From positions 1-58,733 of the forward strand of contig JAUCGI010000013.1 of assembly GCA_030378035.1 (NCBI GenBank): a stretch of DNA of 58,733 nt, given 5' to 3'. This stretch comes from Desulfobacterales bacterium HSG2. Its GTDB lineage: Bacteria; Desulfobacterota; Desulfobacteria; Desulfobacterales; 4be13. Shown piece by piece: positions 1 through 10,867 of this stretch. Made by a program: the position numbers and the translations under genes. Position 1 is the stretch's first letter, and each line of letters begins with the position of its first letter. The notes beneath the pieces are model-generated. The model did no database searches, was not told the origin of the DNA, and saw only the letters and a list, made by a program, of their open reading frames with translations.

Positions 1-338
1 AGTTGGACCGGGTGATCCAGCGGAACGCCTCGGCATCCGAGGAGATGGCCTCAACATCCTCGGAACTGGCGAGCCAAGCCGAGCAGCTCCGGGAGACCAT
101 TGCGTTTTTCAGAATCGGCGACACCGATGAGAGAAGCGTGACGAGTATGAAAAAAACTGCCGGAGCGATACAGAAAGAGGCTGACAGGAGAGTCGGAGAA
201 AAAAGCGGCGATGGTAGCAAAAATGACGCCGCGGACAGGTCAAAAACAATGCATGACAGGTTTGACCGGCATGAAACCGGCATCGGAGAAAACAGAGAGG
301 ACTGGAAGGACATAGATACTGATTTTGAAAGATATTAG
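1..338 (+). CDS. Methyl-accepting chemotaxis protein, C-terminal fragment (cut by window edge)
   Basis: The frame is open from the left edge and ends at TAG 336-338, so only about the last 111 residues are seen. They correspond to the descending arm of the MCP hairpin (a QLDxVIQxN-like start, then [20 protein letters not shown] and AFFRIGD), a hydrophilic Lys/Asp-rich linker, and the terminal pentapeptide DFERY. The linker is a close relative of those of the next two MCPs (shared SKNDAA and ETGIG motifs), so it belongs to the same recent duplication group. It shows that the MCP cluster continues to the left. Sensor and HAMP region are outside the window. Confidence 0.93.
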   Translation, partial: LDRVIQRNASASEEMASTSSELASQAEQLRETIAFFRIGDTDERSVTSMKKTAGAIQKEADRRVGEKSGDGSKNDAADRSKTMHDRFDRHETGIGENREDWKDIDTDFERY

Positions 339-385
339 GTTGGTGTTTGGTTGTTTGGTGTTTGGTTGTTTGGTAGCTTTCAAAT
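339..385. repeat. Intergenic phrase repeat (TGTTTGGT units)
   Basis: The gap between two MCP genes is made of repeated TTGGTGTTTGG / TTGTTTGG phrases, followed by CAAATAAGG and the Shine-Dalgarno of the next gene. A shorter version of the same gap occurs between the genes ending at 8039 and starting at 8094, so the gap was copied with the genes. Confidence 0.75.
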
Positions 386-396
386 AAGGAGGAGAG

Positions 397-3300
397 ATGA
401 ACAATATAAAAATTGGAACCCGGATATTCGGCATGGTTTCCGTGCTTGTCATCCTGACAGGAATCGTCGCTGGATTCAGCATCGTAAAAATGGGCGACAT
501 ACGAGATGAGATAAAAACGATAGCGGAGGGACAGATGCCGCTGACAGAGTCGGTCACCGAAATCACGATATCTCAGATGACACAGGCGAACTGGTTTGAA
601 CGGGCGCTGCGATTCAGTGAGGTTTCGGAAGGAAAAGAGGATGATGCAAAAGAAAGATTCAAATTTGCGGAACAGGCGTTTGAAAAACGGATCGAATCCG
701 TTGGGGAGGCGATAAGGAAGGCTGAGAAAATAGCTGAAAACGCAGTTGAAAACGCAGTTGAAAGCGCAGAGAAAGGAGAACGCGGAAAAATGTTTGAAGA
801 AGTCCTTGAGCATCTGAGGCAGATTGAAAAAGAGCATGAGGACTATGAGAAACATGTTCTCCGGGGGTTTGCGCTGATCAATCAGGGAAAAGCTGACGAG
901 GCGAAGCTAATGGCGGAGAAAGCCGAAAAGGAGGGGAATGAGCTGAACGACAAACTGAGACATCTTTTAAGGGATATTGAAAAAGTCACTGAGGAATCGA
1001 GCCTCAGAGCCTATAGGGACGAAACGGAAGCTGTCAGGGCCATCTGGATGATCAGTATTTTTTCGTTAACCGTCGGAACGGTTCTGGGGATATTTGTCGC
1101 GTTCAGCATCACCCGTCCTCTTAAAAAGATCATAAAGATCGCAAACGACATTGCCGAGGGTGATCTGAGTAAAAGTACGGAGATTCGGCAGAAAGACGAA
1201 ATCGGTCTCATGGCAGAAAGCATGAGCAATGTCATCAGCGTGTTGCAGGGACTGCAGACGGAACTGGTGCGGCTCACCGAGACAGCGAGGCAGGGCAGGC
1301 TTTCCGAGCGCGGCAGGCCGGAGGAGTTCAGGGGAGCGTATGCGGAGATTGTGAACGGCATCAACGGGATGCTCGACGAGATTCTGCTCCCCATCGGGGA
1401 GGGGAACCGTGTTCTCGGCCTGATCCGGGGCGGAAACCTGAGAGAAAGGATGGAGACCGACTGCAAGGGGGACCACGAGAAGATGAAGAACGCGGTCAAC
1501 GGCGTGCACGAATGGCTCACCGGCCTGATCGCATACATCACCGACATTGCCGACGGCAATATGACGGCGGACATGGAGAGAGCCTCCGACGAGGATCAGC
1601 TATGGGATCCGCTAATGCTGATGAAAAACAACATACAGGCACTGGTGGCCGATGCGAACATGCTCGCGGAGGCCGCGGTGGAGGGGAGGCTCGGCATCCG
1701 GGCGGACACGGGAAGGCACCGGGGAGAATATGCGGAGGTCATCCGGGGCGTTAACCGGATCATTGACTCGCTTGTGGGTCATCTTGATTCCATGCCGATC
1801 CCCGCGCTTATCGTCGATAAGGATTTCAATATCCGATACATCAACAAGGCGGGTGAGAGTCTGACGGGTCTGTCACAGGAACTGCTTGTCGGCAGCAAAT
1901 GCTACGACAATTTCAGGACATCCGACTGCCGGAGCGAAAGGTGCGCCACCGCCCGGAGCATGCAGCAGGGATACGCGGTGGCTTCCGAGGCGGTCGCCCG
2001 GCCGGGGGATGAATCGCTTGATATCTCTTACACAGGGACGCCGTTGAAAGATGCGGACGGTAATATTATCGGCTGTCTGGAAATTATCACGGACCAGACC
2101 GCTGTGAGACATGCGGCCCGCGTCGCCAGAAAACAGGCGGATTTTCAGACGGCCGAGGCTGACAGGCTCGTTGAGAATCTGGGCAGGGTGGCCCGGGGTG
2201 ATCTGGATGTTGAAATTGTCGGATCAGAGACAGATGACGACACCCGCTCCGTCGGAGAGAATTTCGGCAAGATCGCCCGGGCCCTCGGAGAAACCGTCGC
2301 CGCAATCCGGAGCCTGGTGACCGACGCGGACATGCTGGCCCGTGCGACCACGGAGGGGAGACTCGGGATCCGGGCTGACGCATCACGGCACAGGGGGGAT
2401 TTCGCAAAGATCATGCAGGGCGTCAACGCCGCGCTGGATTCGCTTGTCGGCCACATAGATTCCATGCCGGCCCCGGCCTTCATTGCGGACCGGGATTTCA
2501 AAATCCGCTACATAAACAGAGCCGGCGCGAGTCTCGCGGGTTTGTCTCAGGACGCAATGATCGGTACCGAGTGCCACGGCCATTTCAGGACATCCGACTG
2601 CGGAAACGAAAAATGCGCTTTCGGCAGATGCATTAGACAGGGCTGTCCCGTAACTGCCGAAACCGATGCCCATCCAGGGGACAGGGACCTCGATATCTCC
2701 TACACCGCTGTTCCGTTAAAAGATACGGACGACAGGATTATCGGCGCCCTGGAAGTCATAACGGACCAGACCGCGATCATGCGTGCGGCCCGCGTCGCCA
2801 GAAAGCAGGCGGATTTTCAGGCGGCCGAGGCTGACAGACTCACTGGCAGCCTGGGAAATCTGGCCGACGGAGAACTGAATATTGAAATTGCCGAGTCGGA
2901 GACCGATGAGGATACCCGTTCCGTGGGAGAAAACTTCGCCAAAATATGGCAGGCGCTCGGAGAGACCACTGACGCGGTCCGAAATCTGGCTGAGGATGCA
3001 AACATGCTCGCGGACGCGGCCGAGCGGGGAAATCTCAGCACGCGGGCGGACGCGTCCCGGCACAGGGGAGAATTCGCCGGGATCGTAAACGGGGTCAACG
3101 CCACACTGGATGCGGTGATCGGACCGCTGAACGCTGCTGCCGGGTATGTTGACAGAATTTCCAGAGGCGACATCCCGGAAAAGATCGCCGGCGAATACAG
3201 GGGCGATTTCAACAAAATCAGGGATAATCTGAACAGGCTTATTGACGCCATGAACGAAGTGACCCGGCTCGCCGTAAAGATGGCTGACGGAGACATTTCC

Positions 3301-4680
3301 GAGGAGTTCAGAGAGCGTTCGGACCGGGATGCGCTCATGCGGTCCCTGAATCTGATGAAGGAGAGGATCGGCGAGGTTCTGGAAGAGACAGACGGGCAGA
3401 TCCGTGCGGTTCGGGAAGGCCGACTGGACACCCGGGGGAATGCGGATGCTTTCAGAGGCAGTTGGAAGAAACTTGTGGCCGGCGTCAATCAACTGGTTGA
3501 CGCGTTTGTCGAGCCGATAGACATGACCGCGGCCTGTATCGAGCGGATTTCCAAAGGGGACACGCCTGAGAGGATCACCGAGTCGTACAAAGGCGATTTC
3601 AACAAAATCAGAAACAACCTGAACACGCTTATCGGAGCGACGGACGAGGTGGTGCAGATTGCCGAGGAGATTGCCGGCGGAAACCTGCATATAAATATCC
3701 GGGAGCGGTCGGACCGGGACAAGCTCATGCGGGCGCTGAATTCGATGCTCGGAAGACTGAACGAGGTCCTCACCCATGTGAGGTCCGCATCGGACAATCT
3801 TGTTTCCGGGAGCCGGCAGATGAGTACCAGCGCGGAAGTAGTATCCCAGGGCGCTTCACAGCAGGCGGCTTCCGCGGAGGAGGTGTCCGCGTCCATGGAA
3901 CAGATGGGGTCCTCCATCAGTCAGAATGCGGATAACGCGCTGGCGACGGAGAGGATCGCACTGAAATCCGCAGAGGATACGCAGAGCGGCGGGAAAGCCG
4001 TGTCTGACACAGTAACCGCGATGAAGAAAATCGCTGAGAAGATTTCGATTATCGAGGCGATCGCCAGCCAGACGGATCTGCTGGCGCTGAATGCGGCGAT
4101 TGAGGCGGCCCGGGCCGGGGAGCACGGAAAAGGCTTCGCCGTGGTCGCTTCCGAGGTTCGGAAACTGGCCGAACGGAGCCAGAAGGGCGCGGCAGAGATT
4201 AACAAAATCTCGGTTTCCAGTGTGGAGATCGCGGAAAAGGCCGGCGAGATGCTGGCCGAAATCGTACCGAATATTCGGAAAACCGCGGATCTGGTTCAGG
4301 AGATCAGCGCGGCGAGCAGCGAGCAGAATAACGGCACCGGACAGATCAACAAGGCAATTCAGCAGTTGGACCAGGTGATCCAGCAGAACGTCTCGGCGTC
4401 CGAGGAGATGGCCTCAATCTCAGAGAATCTGGCAGATCAGGCAGAACAGCTCCGGGAGGCCATCGCGTTCTTCAGAATCGGCGATGCCGATCGGAGAAGC
4501 GTGACATATAAGAGGGAATCTGCCGGAGCGATTCGGAAAGAGACTGTCGGAGAAAGAAGCGGCGATAGTAAAAATGACGCCGCGGGCAGGGCAAAAAGAA
4601 TGACTGACAGGTATGAAACCGGTATCGGGAAGGTCGAAGAGGAATGGGATGACATGGATACCGATTTTGAAAGATATTAA
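397..4680 (+). CDS. MCP with 4-helix sensor, two Cys-rich PAS domains and poly-HAMP
   Basis: Transmembrane chemoreceptor of 1427 residues, far longer than the roughly 550 typical of the family. TM1 is about residues 9-29, a periplasmic helical bundle rich in Glu/Lys/Ala spans 30-212, and TM2 about 215-236 leads into a HAMP (ITRPLKK; GDLS; DEIG). Then come alternating HAMP-like units and two PAS domains (about 465-570 and 688-795), each with a cysteine motif (FRTSDC, then C four residues later). Two RIS[KR]GD-type HAMP units precede the kinase-control hairpin from about 1140, with tip [20 protein letters not shown] near 1222-1245. The C-terminus is a charged linker ending DFERY. Start supported by AAGGAGGAG 3 bases upstream of ATG. 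Signalling class A. PAS ligand or cofactor is unknown. Confidence 0.96.
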   Translation: MNNIKIGTRIFGMVSVLVILTGIVAGFSIVKMGDIRDEIKTIAEGQMPLTESVTEITISQMTQANWFERALRFSEVSEGKEDDAKERFKFAEQAFEKRIESVGEAIRKAEKIAENAVENAVESAEKGERGKMFEEVLEHLRQIEKEHEDYEKHVLRGFALINQGKADEAKLMAEKAEKEGNELNDKLRHLLRDIEKVTEESSLRAYRDETEAVRAIWMISIFSLTVGTVLGIFVAFSITRPLKKIIKIANDIAEGDLSKSTEIRQKDEIGLMAESMSNVISVLQGLQTELVRLTETARQGRLSERGRPEEFRGAYAEIVNGINGMLDEILLPIGEGNRVLGLIRGGNLRERMETDCKGDHEKMKNAVNGVHEWLTGLIAYITDIADGNMTADMERASDEDQLWDPLMLMKNNIQALVADANMLAEAAVEGRLGIRADTGRHRGEYAEVIRGVNRIIDSLVGHLDSMPIPALIVDKDFNIRYINKAGESLTGLSQELLVGSKCYDNFRTSDCRSERCATARSMQQGYAVASEAVARPGDESLDISYTGTPLKDADGNIIGCLEIITDQTAVRHAARVARKQADFQTAEADRLVENLGRVARGDLDVEIVGSETDDDTRSVGENFGKIARALGETVAAIRSLVTDADMLARATTEGRLGIRADASRHRGDFAKIMQGVNAALDSLVGHIDSMPAPAFIADRDFKIRYINRAGASLAGLSQDAMIGTECHGHFRTSDCGNEKCAFGRCIRQGCPVTAETDAHPGDRDLDISYTAVPLKDTDDRIIGALEVITDQTAIMRAARVARKQADFQAAEADRLTGSLGNLADGELNIEIAESETDEDTRSVGENFAKIWQALGETTDAVRNLAEDANMLADAAERGNLSTRADASRHRGEFAGIVNGVNATLDAVIGPLNAAAGYVDRISRGDIPEKIAGEYRGDFNKIRDNLNRLIDAMNEVTRLAVKMADGDISEEFRERSDRDALMRSLNLMKERIGEVLEETDGQIRAVREGRLDTRGNADAFRGSWKKLVAGVNQLVDAFVEPIDMTAACIERISKGDTPERITESYKGDFNKIRNNLNTLIGATDEVVQIAEEIAGGNLHINIRERSDRDKLMRALNSMLGRLNEVLTHVRSASDNLVSGSRQMSTSAEVVSQGASQQAASAEEVSASMEQMGSSISQNADNALATERIALKSAEDTQSGGKAVSDTVTAMKKIAEKISIIEAIASQTDLLALNAAIEAARAGEHGKGFAVVASEVRKLAERSQKGAAEINKISVSSVEIAEKAGEMLAEIVPNIRKTADLVQEISAASSEQNNGTGQINKAIQQLDQVIQQNVSASEEMASISENLADQAEQLREAIAFFRIGDADRRSVTYKRESAGAIRKETVGERSGDSKNDAAGRAKRMTDRYETGIGKVEEEWDDMDTDFERY

Positions 4681-4807
4681 GGTATCTTGAACGTAAACGT
4701 GAACGTGAACGTGAACGTGAACGTGAACGTGAACGTGAACCTAAACGTAAATTTGAACGGACGGGTTCAAGTTCAGGTTCAGGTTCACGTTCACGTTCAA
4801 GGGTCAA
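4681..4807. repeat. Fold-back phrase repeat (GAACGT units)
   Basis: Several consecutive GTGAAC/GTAAAC hexamers run on the left side, and the complementary GTTCAC/GTTCAG phrases follow on the right, so the whole gap can form one long hairpin (CTTGAACGT at the left, ACGTTCAAG at the right). It lies between the stop codon of one MCP and the Shine-Dalgarno of the next. I see no clear target duplication around it. Confidence 0.8.
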
Positions 4808-4829
4808 GGGTCAACAAAGGAGGGAAGAG

Positions 4830-7800
4830 ATGAACAATATAAAGATCGGAATCCGGATATTCGGCATGGTCTCCGTGCTTGTCATCCTGACAGGAATCGT
4901 CGCGGGTTTCAGCATTGTAAAAATGGGCGGTATCGGGGATGAGATAAAAACGATAGCGGATGAACAGATGCCGCTGACTGAGGCGGTCACCGAAATCACG
5001 ATATCCCAGATGACGCAGGCTCTCTGGTTTGAACGGGCGCTGCGATTCAGTGGGGTTTCGGAAGCAAAAGAGGGTGATGCGGAGGAAAGTCTCAGAACTG
5101 CGGAACAGGCGTTTGAAAAACTGCTCGAATCCGTTGAGGAGGCGATAAAGAAGGCTGAGAAAATAGCTGAAAACGCGGTTGAAAGCGCAGAGAAGGGAGA
5201 AAGCGGAAAAACATTTGGAGAAATTCTTGAGCATCTGAGGCAGATTGAAAAAGAGCATGAGGACTATGAGAAACATGTTCTCCGGGGGTTTGCGCTGATC
5301 AATCAGGGAAAAACGGACGAGGCGAGGCTTATGGCGGAGAAAGCCGAAAAGGCGGAGGATGAGCTGAACGAGAAACTGAAACAATTTTTAACGAAGATTG
5401 AAAGATTCACCGAGGAATCGAGCCTCAGAGCCTATCGGGACGAAAAGGAGGCTGTCAGGGCCATCTGGATGATCAGTGTTTTTTCGCTAATTGTCGGAAC
5501 GGTTCTGGGGTTGTTTGTCGCGTTCAGCATCACCCGTCCCCTTAAAAAGCTCATAAAGATCGCGAACGACATTGCCGACGGCGATCTGAGCAAGGGAACA
5601 GAGATTCGGCAGAAAGACGAAATCGGTCTCATGGCAGAAAGCATGAGCAATGTCATCAGCGTGTTGCAGGGACTGCAGACGGAACTGGTGCGGCTCACCG
5701 AGACAGCGAGGCAGGGCAGGCTTTCCGAGCGGGGCAGGCCGGAGGAGTTCATGGGCGCGTATGCGGAGATTGTGAACGGTGTCAACGGGATGCTCGACGA
5801 GATTCTGCTCCCCATCGGGGAGGGAAACCGTGTTCTCGGCCTGATCCGGGGCGGAAACCTGAGAGAAAAGATGGAGACCGACTGCAAGGGGGATCATGAG
5901 AAAATGAAGAATGCGGTCAACGGCGTGCACGAATGGCTCACCGGTCTGATCGCATACATCACCGACATTGCCGACGGCGACATGACCGCGGCCATGGAGA
6001 GGGCCTCCGACGAGGATCAGCTCTGCGATCCCCTGATGCTGATGAAGAACAACATACAGGCACTGGTGGCCGATGCGAACATGCTTGCGGAGGCCGCGGT
6101 GGAGGGGAGGCTCGGCATCCGTGCGGACACGGGAAGGCACCGCGGGGAATATGCGGAGGTCATCCGGGGTGTTAACCGGATCATTGATTCGCTTGTGGGT
6201 CATCTCGATTCCATGCCGATCCCGGCGCTTATCGTCGATAAGGATTTCAATATCCGATACATCAACAAGGCGGGCGAGAGTCTGACGGGCCTGTCACAGG
6301 AACTGCTTGTCGGCAGCAAATGCTATGACGGCCTCAGGACATCCGACTGCCGGAGCGAAAGGTGCGCCACTGCCCGAAGCATGCAGCAGGGATACGCGAT
6401 AACTTCCGAGGCGGTCGCCCGGCCACAGGACAAATTGCTTGATATCTCTTACACAGGGACGTCGCTGAAAGATGCGGACGGCAACATCATCGGCAGTCTG
6501 GAAATTATCACGGACCAGACCGCTGTGAAACAGGCGGCCCGAGTCGCCCGGAAGCAGGCGGATTACCAGACGGCCGAAGCTGACCAGCTCATCGGCAGTC
6601 TGAAAAATTTGGCCGAGGGCGTTTTCGATTTTGAGATTTCCGAATCAGAGACAGATGAGGACACCGCTTCCGTCGGAGAAAACTTCGCCAAAATATGGCA
6701 GGCGCTCGGAGAGACCGCTGACGCGATCCGAAATCTGGCTGAGGATGCAAACATGCTCGCAGACGCGGCCGCGCGGGGAAATCTCAGCACACGGGCGGAC
6801 GCGTCCCGGCATAAGGGAGAATTCGCCGGGATCGTGAACGGGGTCAACGCCACACTGGATGCGGTGATCGGCCCCCTGAACGCTGCTGCCGGGTATGTTG
6901 ACAGAATTTCCAAAGGGGACATTCCGGAAAAGATCGCCGGCGAATACAGGGGCGATTTCAACAAAATCAGGGATAATCTGAATGTGCTGATCGATGCGAC
7001 AAACGAAGTGACCCGGCTCGCCGGAAAGATGGCTGACGGAGACATTTCCGAGGAGTTTGAAGAGCGTTCGGACCGGGACAAACTCATGCGGGCGCTGAAT
7101 TCGATGCTCGGTAGACTGAACGAGGTCATCACCCATGTGAAGTCCGCATCGAACAACGTCGTTTCCGGGAGCCGGCAGATGAGCGCCAGCGCGGAAGAGA
7201 TATCCCAGGGGGCTTCACAGCAGGCGGCTTCCGCGGAGGAGGTCTCCGCGTCCATGGAAGAGATGAGTTCCACCATCAGCCAGAATGCGGATAACGCTGC
7301 TGAGACGGAGAGGATTGCATTAAAATCCGCGGAGGATGCGAGGGAAGGCGGCAAGGCGGTGGACCGGACGGTAACCGCGATGAAAGAGATTGCCGGCAGG
7401 ATTTCAGTCATCGAGGATATTGCCCGACAGACGGATCTGCTGGCCCTGAACGCCGCGATTGAGGCAGCCCGAGCGGGAGACTACGGAAAAGGGTTCGCGG
7501 TGGTCGCATCCGAGGTTCGCAAACTGGCTGAAAAAAGCCAGAAAGTCGCGGCCGAGATCGGCCGGTTATCGGTCACAAGCGTTGAGATTGCGGAAAAAGC
7601 CGGCGGGATGCTGACCAAAATCGTACCGGATATTCAGAAAACCGCGGATCTGGTTCAGGAGATCAGCGCGGCGAGCGGCGAGCAGAATAACGGCGCTGAA
7701 CAGATCAACAAGGCGATTCAGCAGTTGGACCAGGTGATCCAGCAGAATGTCTCCTCGTCCGAGGAGATGGCCTCAACCGCGGAGGATCTGGCAGATCAGG

Positions 7801-8039
7801 CTGAACAGCTCCGGGAGGCCGTTGCGTTTTTCAGAATCGGCGATGCCGATCGGGGAATCGTGACGCATAAGAGGAAAGCTGCCGGAGCGATTCGGAAAGA
7901 GACTGTCGGAGAAAAAAGCGGCGATAGTAAAAATGACGCCGCGGGCAGGGCAAAAAGAATGACTGACAGGTATGAAACCGGTATCGGGAAGGTCGAAAAG
8001 GAATGGGATGACATGGATACCGATTTTGAAAGATATTAG
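4830..8039 (+). CDS. MCP with 4-helix sensor, one Cys-rich PAS domain and HAMP repeat
   Basis: Chemoreceptor of 1069 residues, a close paralogue of the preceding gene; long stretches (roughly 5624-5900 against 1201-1480, and the last 150 bases) are nearly identical at the DNA level. TM1 about 9-29, helical periplasmic domain to about 212, TM2 about 215-236, HAMP, several HAMP-like units, one PAS (about 461-567) with the FRTSDC-type motif written LRTSDC, one RISKGD HAMP unit, and a kinase-control hairpin from about 780 with tip [12 protein letters not shown]. It ends DFERY. Relative to the upstream paralogue it lacks the second PAS and one HAMP doublet, which looks like an internal deletion or unequal recombination. 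Shine-Dalgarno AAAGGAGGG precedes the ATG. Confidence 0.96.
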   Translation: MNNIKIGIRIFGMVSVLVILTGIVAGFSIVKMGGIGDEIKTIADEQMPLTEAVTEITISQMTQALWFERALRFSGVSEAKEGDAEESLRTAEQAFEKLLESVEEAIKKAEKIAENAVESAEKGESGKTFGEILEHLRQIEKEHEDYEKHVLRGFALINQGKTDEARLMAEKAEKAEDELNEKLKQFLTKIERFTEESSLRAYRDEKEAVRAIWMISVFSLIVGTVLGLFVAFSITRPLKKLIKIANDIADGDLSKGTEIRQKDEIGLMAESMSNVISVLQGLQTELVRLTETARQGRLSERGRPEEFMGAYAEIVNGVNGMLDEILLPIGEGNRVLGLIRGGNLREKMETDCKGDHEKMKNAVNGVHEWLTGLIAYITDIADGDMTAAMERASDEDQLCDPLMLMKNNIQALVADANMLAEAAVEGRLGIRADTGRHRGEYAEVIRGVNRIIDSLVGHLDSMPIPALIVDKDFNIRYINKAGESLTGLSQELLVGSKCYDGLRTSDCRSERCATARSMQQGYAITSEAVARPQDKLLDISYTGTSLKDADGNIIGSLEIITDQTAVKQAARVARKQADYQTAEADQLIGSLKNLAEGVFDFEISESETDEDTASVGENFAKIWQALGETADAIRNLAEDANMLADAAARGNLSTRADASRHKGEFAGIVNGVNATLDAVIGPLNAAAGYVDRISKGDIPEKIAGEYRGDFNKIRDNLNVLIDATNEVTRLAGKMADGDISEEFEERSDRDKLMRALNSMLGRLNEVITHVKSASNNVVSGSRQMSASAEEISQGASQQAASAEEVSASMEEMSSTISQNADNAAETERIALKSAEDAREGGKAVDRTVTAMKEIAGRISVIEDIARQTDLLALNAAIEAARAGDYGKGFAVVASEVRKLAEKSQKVAAEIGRLSVTSVEIAEKAGGMLTKIVPDIQKTADLVQEISAASGEQNNGAEQINKAIQQLDQVIQQNVSSSEEMASTAEDLADQAEQLREAVAFFRIGDADRGIVTHKRKAAGAIRKETVGEKSGDSKNDAAGRAKRMTDRYETGIGKVEKEWDDMDTDFERY

Positions 8040-8075
8040 GTTTTTTGGTGTTTGGGTTTTTGGTGTTTGGTGGCA
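8040..8075. repeat. Intergenic phrase repeat (GGTGTTTGG units)
   Basis: Short gap made of TTTTTTGGTGTTTGG phrases, followed by CATTCAAATAAGG. It matches the gap at 339-385 in phrase and in the segment leading to the next Shine-Dalgarno. Confidence 0.7.
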
Positions 8076-8093
8076 TTCAAATAAGGGGGAGAG

Positions 8094-10772
8094 ATGAACA
8101 ACATAAAGATTGGAACCCGGATATTCGGCATGGTTTCCGTGCTTGTCATTTTGACAGGAATCGTCGCGGGTTTCAGCATTGTAAAAATGGGCAGCATCGG
8201 AGATGAGATACAGACGATAGCGGATGAACAGATTCCGCTGACAGAGGCGGTCACCGAAATTACGATATCACAGATGACGCAGGCTCTGTGGTTTGAACGG
8301 GCGCTGCGATTCGGTGAGGTTTTAGAAGCAAAAGAAGGTGATGCAAAAGAGGATGATGCAAAGGAAAGTCTTAAAATTGCGGAACAGGGGTTTGAAAAAC
8401 TGATCGAATCCATTGAGGAGGCGATAAAGAAGGCTGAGAAAATAGCTGAAAACGCGGTTGAAAGCGCAGAGAAAGGAGAACGCGGAAAAACATTTGAAGA
8501 AGTCTTTGAGCATCTGAGGCGGATTGAAAAAGAACATGAGGACTATGAGAAACATGTTCTCCAGGGGTTTGCGCTGATCAATCAGGGAAAAGCTGACGAG
8601 GCGAGGCTTATGGCGGAGAAAGCCGAAAAGGAGGAAAATGAGCTGAACGACAAACTGAGACATCTTTTAAGGGATATTGAAAAATTCACTGAGGAATCGA
8701 GCCACAGAGCCTATCAGGACGAAACGGAGGCTGTCAGGGCCATCTGGATAATCAGTATTTTTTCGTTAACCCTCGGAACGGTTCTGGGGATATTTGTAGC
8801 GTTCAGCATCACCCGTCCCGTTAAAAAGATCATAAAGATCGCAAACGACATTGCCGAGGGCGATCTGAGCAAAGGCATAGAGATTCGGCAGAAAGACGAA
8901 ATCGGTCATCTGGCAGAGGTTTTTCGTAACATGCAGGAAAACATAAACCGGGTTCTGAAAGAGACGAATGAACTGATCTTGGCAGTTCGGGAAGGCCGGC
9001 TGGATACCCGGGGCGACACAAAAGGGGCGTCCGGAGCATGGGAAGAACTGGTTCTCGGAATCAACAATCTGATTGACGCGTTTATGAATCCGATTGAGAT
9101 GACTGCAACGCATATTGACCGGATTTCCAAAGGAGACATCCCCGAAAAGATTACGGATGAGTGCAGAGGTGATTTTAATCAGATTAAAGATAATCTGAAT
9201 ATGCTGATCGACAATATCAGCAATTTTTTAGCGGAGACGGACGGGATGATTCAGGCGGTCCGGGACGGCAGGCTGGATCGCCGGGGCAATGCAAAGGCTT
9301 TTGTGGGAGACTGGGGCCGACTGGTCGCCGGCGTCAACAATCTGATCGATGCGTTTATGAACCCGATTGGAATGACCGCGACATATATTGACCGAATTTC
9401 CAAAGGGGATATCCCTGAAAAGATCACCGATGAATACAGAGGCGATTTCAATCAGATTAAGGATAACCTGAATATGCTTGTGGATACAATGGATAAGATT
9501 CTGAAAGAGACAGAGCGGCTGACAGACGCTGTTCAGGAGGGCCAACTGAATATCCGGGGAGATGCGGACCTGTTCCTCGGAGACTGGCGCAGTCTCGTTG
9601 TCGGCATCAATCGGCTGATTGACGCGTTTGTGAATCCCATTGAGATGACCGCTGCGTATATTGATCGGATTTCCAAGGGGGATATCCCTGAAAAGATCAC
9701 CGATGAACACAGGGGAGACTTCAACCGAATCAAAGAGAACCTGAATACGCTTATCCATGCGACGGATGAAATCACATCCCTTGCCCAGGAGATGGCGAAC
9801 GGAAATCTGATGGTGGAAGTCAGAGTGCGTTCATCCCGGGATAAACTGATGCAGGCTTTGAATTCCATGGTTAGGAGACTGAATGATATCGTTATCCAAG
9901 TGAAGACCGGGGCCGCCAGTGTGGCATCCGGGAGCCAGCAGTTAAACGCTGCTGCTGAAGAAATGTCTCAGGGCGCGTCGGAACAGGCGGCTTCGGCAGA
10001 AGAGGCGTCAGCATCCATGGAACAGATGTCTTCCACCATCAGTCAGAATGCGGACAACGCGATGCAAACAGAGAAGATCGCTCTGAAATCTGCCGAGGAT
10101 ACGCAGAAAGGCGGAAAGACAGTGCTTGACACAGTAAGTGCCATGAAGAAGATTGCTGAGAAGATTTCGATTGTCGAAGCGATTGCCAGCCAGACCGATC
10201 TGCTGGCGCTGAATGCGGCGATTGAGGCGGCCCGGGCCGGGGAGCACGGGAAAGGCTTCGCTGTGGTCGCTTCCGAGGTGCGGAAACTGGCCGAACGGAG
10301 CCAGAAGGCCGCGGCAGAGATTAACAAAATATCGGTTTCCAGTATGGAGATTGCGGAAAGGGCCGGCGAGATGCTGGCCAAAATCGTACCGGATATTCGG
10401 AAAACCGCGGATCTGGTTCAGGAGATCAGCGCGGCGAGCAACGAACAGAATAACGGCGCTGAACAGATCAACAGAGCGATTCAGCAGTTGGACCAGGTGA
10501 TCCAGCAGAACGTCTCCGCGTCCGAGGAGATGGCTTCAACCTCGGAGGAGCTGGCAGCCCAGGCTGAACAACTGCGCGACGTGGTTGCGTTCTTCAAACT
10601 GGAGGATCGAAAACAGGAGTCAGCGAATTATCTGGAGAACCAGGGAGAAGCGGTCAGAAAGACCCGTAAGATCGGGACAGCGGACCCGGGAAAGGCGGCG
10701 GAACCGGTAAAAAAGTATAAGACGGATGACCTGAAAGAAGATTTGTATGATGAGGAATTTGAAAGGTATTAA
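8094..10772 (+). CDS. MCP with 4-helix sensor and triple HAMP-doublet repeat
   Basis: Chemoreceptor of 892 residues. The first 290 residues (TM1, helical periplasmic domain, TM2 about 221-243, HAMP with DEIGHLAE) are paralogous to the two genes upstream, but no PAS domain follows. Instead three tandem repeats of about 90 residues alternate a GRLDTRG-type unit with a [17 protein letters not shown] unit. The kinase-control hairpin runs from about 612 (tip [20 protein letters not shown] near 699). A 55-residue charged linker ends EEFERY. The sequence change after the first HAMP marks a module boundary where the common sensor was joined to a different cytoplasmic stalk. Shine-Dalgarno AAGGGGGAGAG precedes the ATG. 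Confidence 0.96.
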   Translation: MNNIKIGTRIFGMVSVLVILTGIVAGFSIVKMGSIGDEIQTIADEQIPLTEAVTEITISQMTQALWFERALRFGEVLEAKEGDAKEDDAKESLKIAEQGFEKLIESIEEAIKKAEKIAENAVESAEKGERGKTFEEVFEHLRRIEKEHEDYEKHVLQGFALINQGKADEARLMAEKAEKEENELNDKLRHLLRDIEKFTEESSHRAYQDETEAVRAIWIISIFSLTLGTVLGIFVAFSITRPVKKIIKIANDIAEGDLSKGIEIRQKDEIGHLAEVFRNMQENINRVLKETNELILAVREGRLDTRGDTKGASGAWEELVLGINNLIDAFMNPIEMTATHIDRISKGDIPEKITDECRGDFNQIKDNLNMLIDNISNFLAETDGMIQAVRDGRLDRRGNAKAFVGDWGRLVAGVNNLIDAFMNPIGMTATYIDRISKGDIPEKITDEYRGDFNQIKDNLNMLVDTMDKILKETERLTDAVQEGQLNIRGDADLFLGDWRSLVVGINRLIDAFVNPIEMTAAYIDRISKGDIPEKITDEHRGDFNRIKENLNTLIHATDEITSLAQEMANGNLMVEVRVRSSRDKLMQALNSMVRRLNDIVIQVKTGAASVASGSQQLNAAAEEMSQGASEQAASAEEASASMEQMSSTISQNADNAMQTEKIALKSAEDTQKGGKTVLDTVSAMKKIAEKISIVEAIASQTDLLALNAAIEAARAGEHGKGFAVVASEVRKLAERSQKAAAEINKISVSSMEIAERAGEMLAKIVPDIRKTADLVQEISAASNEQNNGAEQINRAIQQLDQVIQQNVSASEEMASTSEELAAQAEQLRDVVAFFKLEDRKQESANYLENQGEAVRKTRKIGTADPGKAAEPVKKYKTDDLKEDLYDEEFERY

Positions 10773-10846
10773 CTACAAGGATTTCACATAAGAAAAGGAT
10801 TTTGTCCCGCTTGGGGCCATCCTCTTCTTATGCGGAATCCCTGATA
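10771..10846. repeat. Dispersed hairpin element, ACTACAAGG family (copy 1)
   Basis: AACTACAAGGATTTCACATA is followed by AGAAAAGGAT, a TTTGTCCCGC loop and the complementary arm ATCCTCTTCTTATG. The right end is degenerate compared with copies at 53.7 kb and 58.1 kb. It begins at the stop codon of the preceding MCP (TAA 10770-10772). Confidence 0.8.
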
Positions 10847-10867
10847 AATACTAAAGGAGAAAGATGG

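Noticed and set aside
3489..4205. Long - strand frames opposite the MCP genes
   Set aside because: High GC third positions leave antisense frames open; they show no independent start sites or recognisable proteins and repeat in every MCP paralogue.
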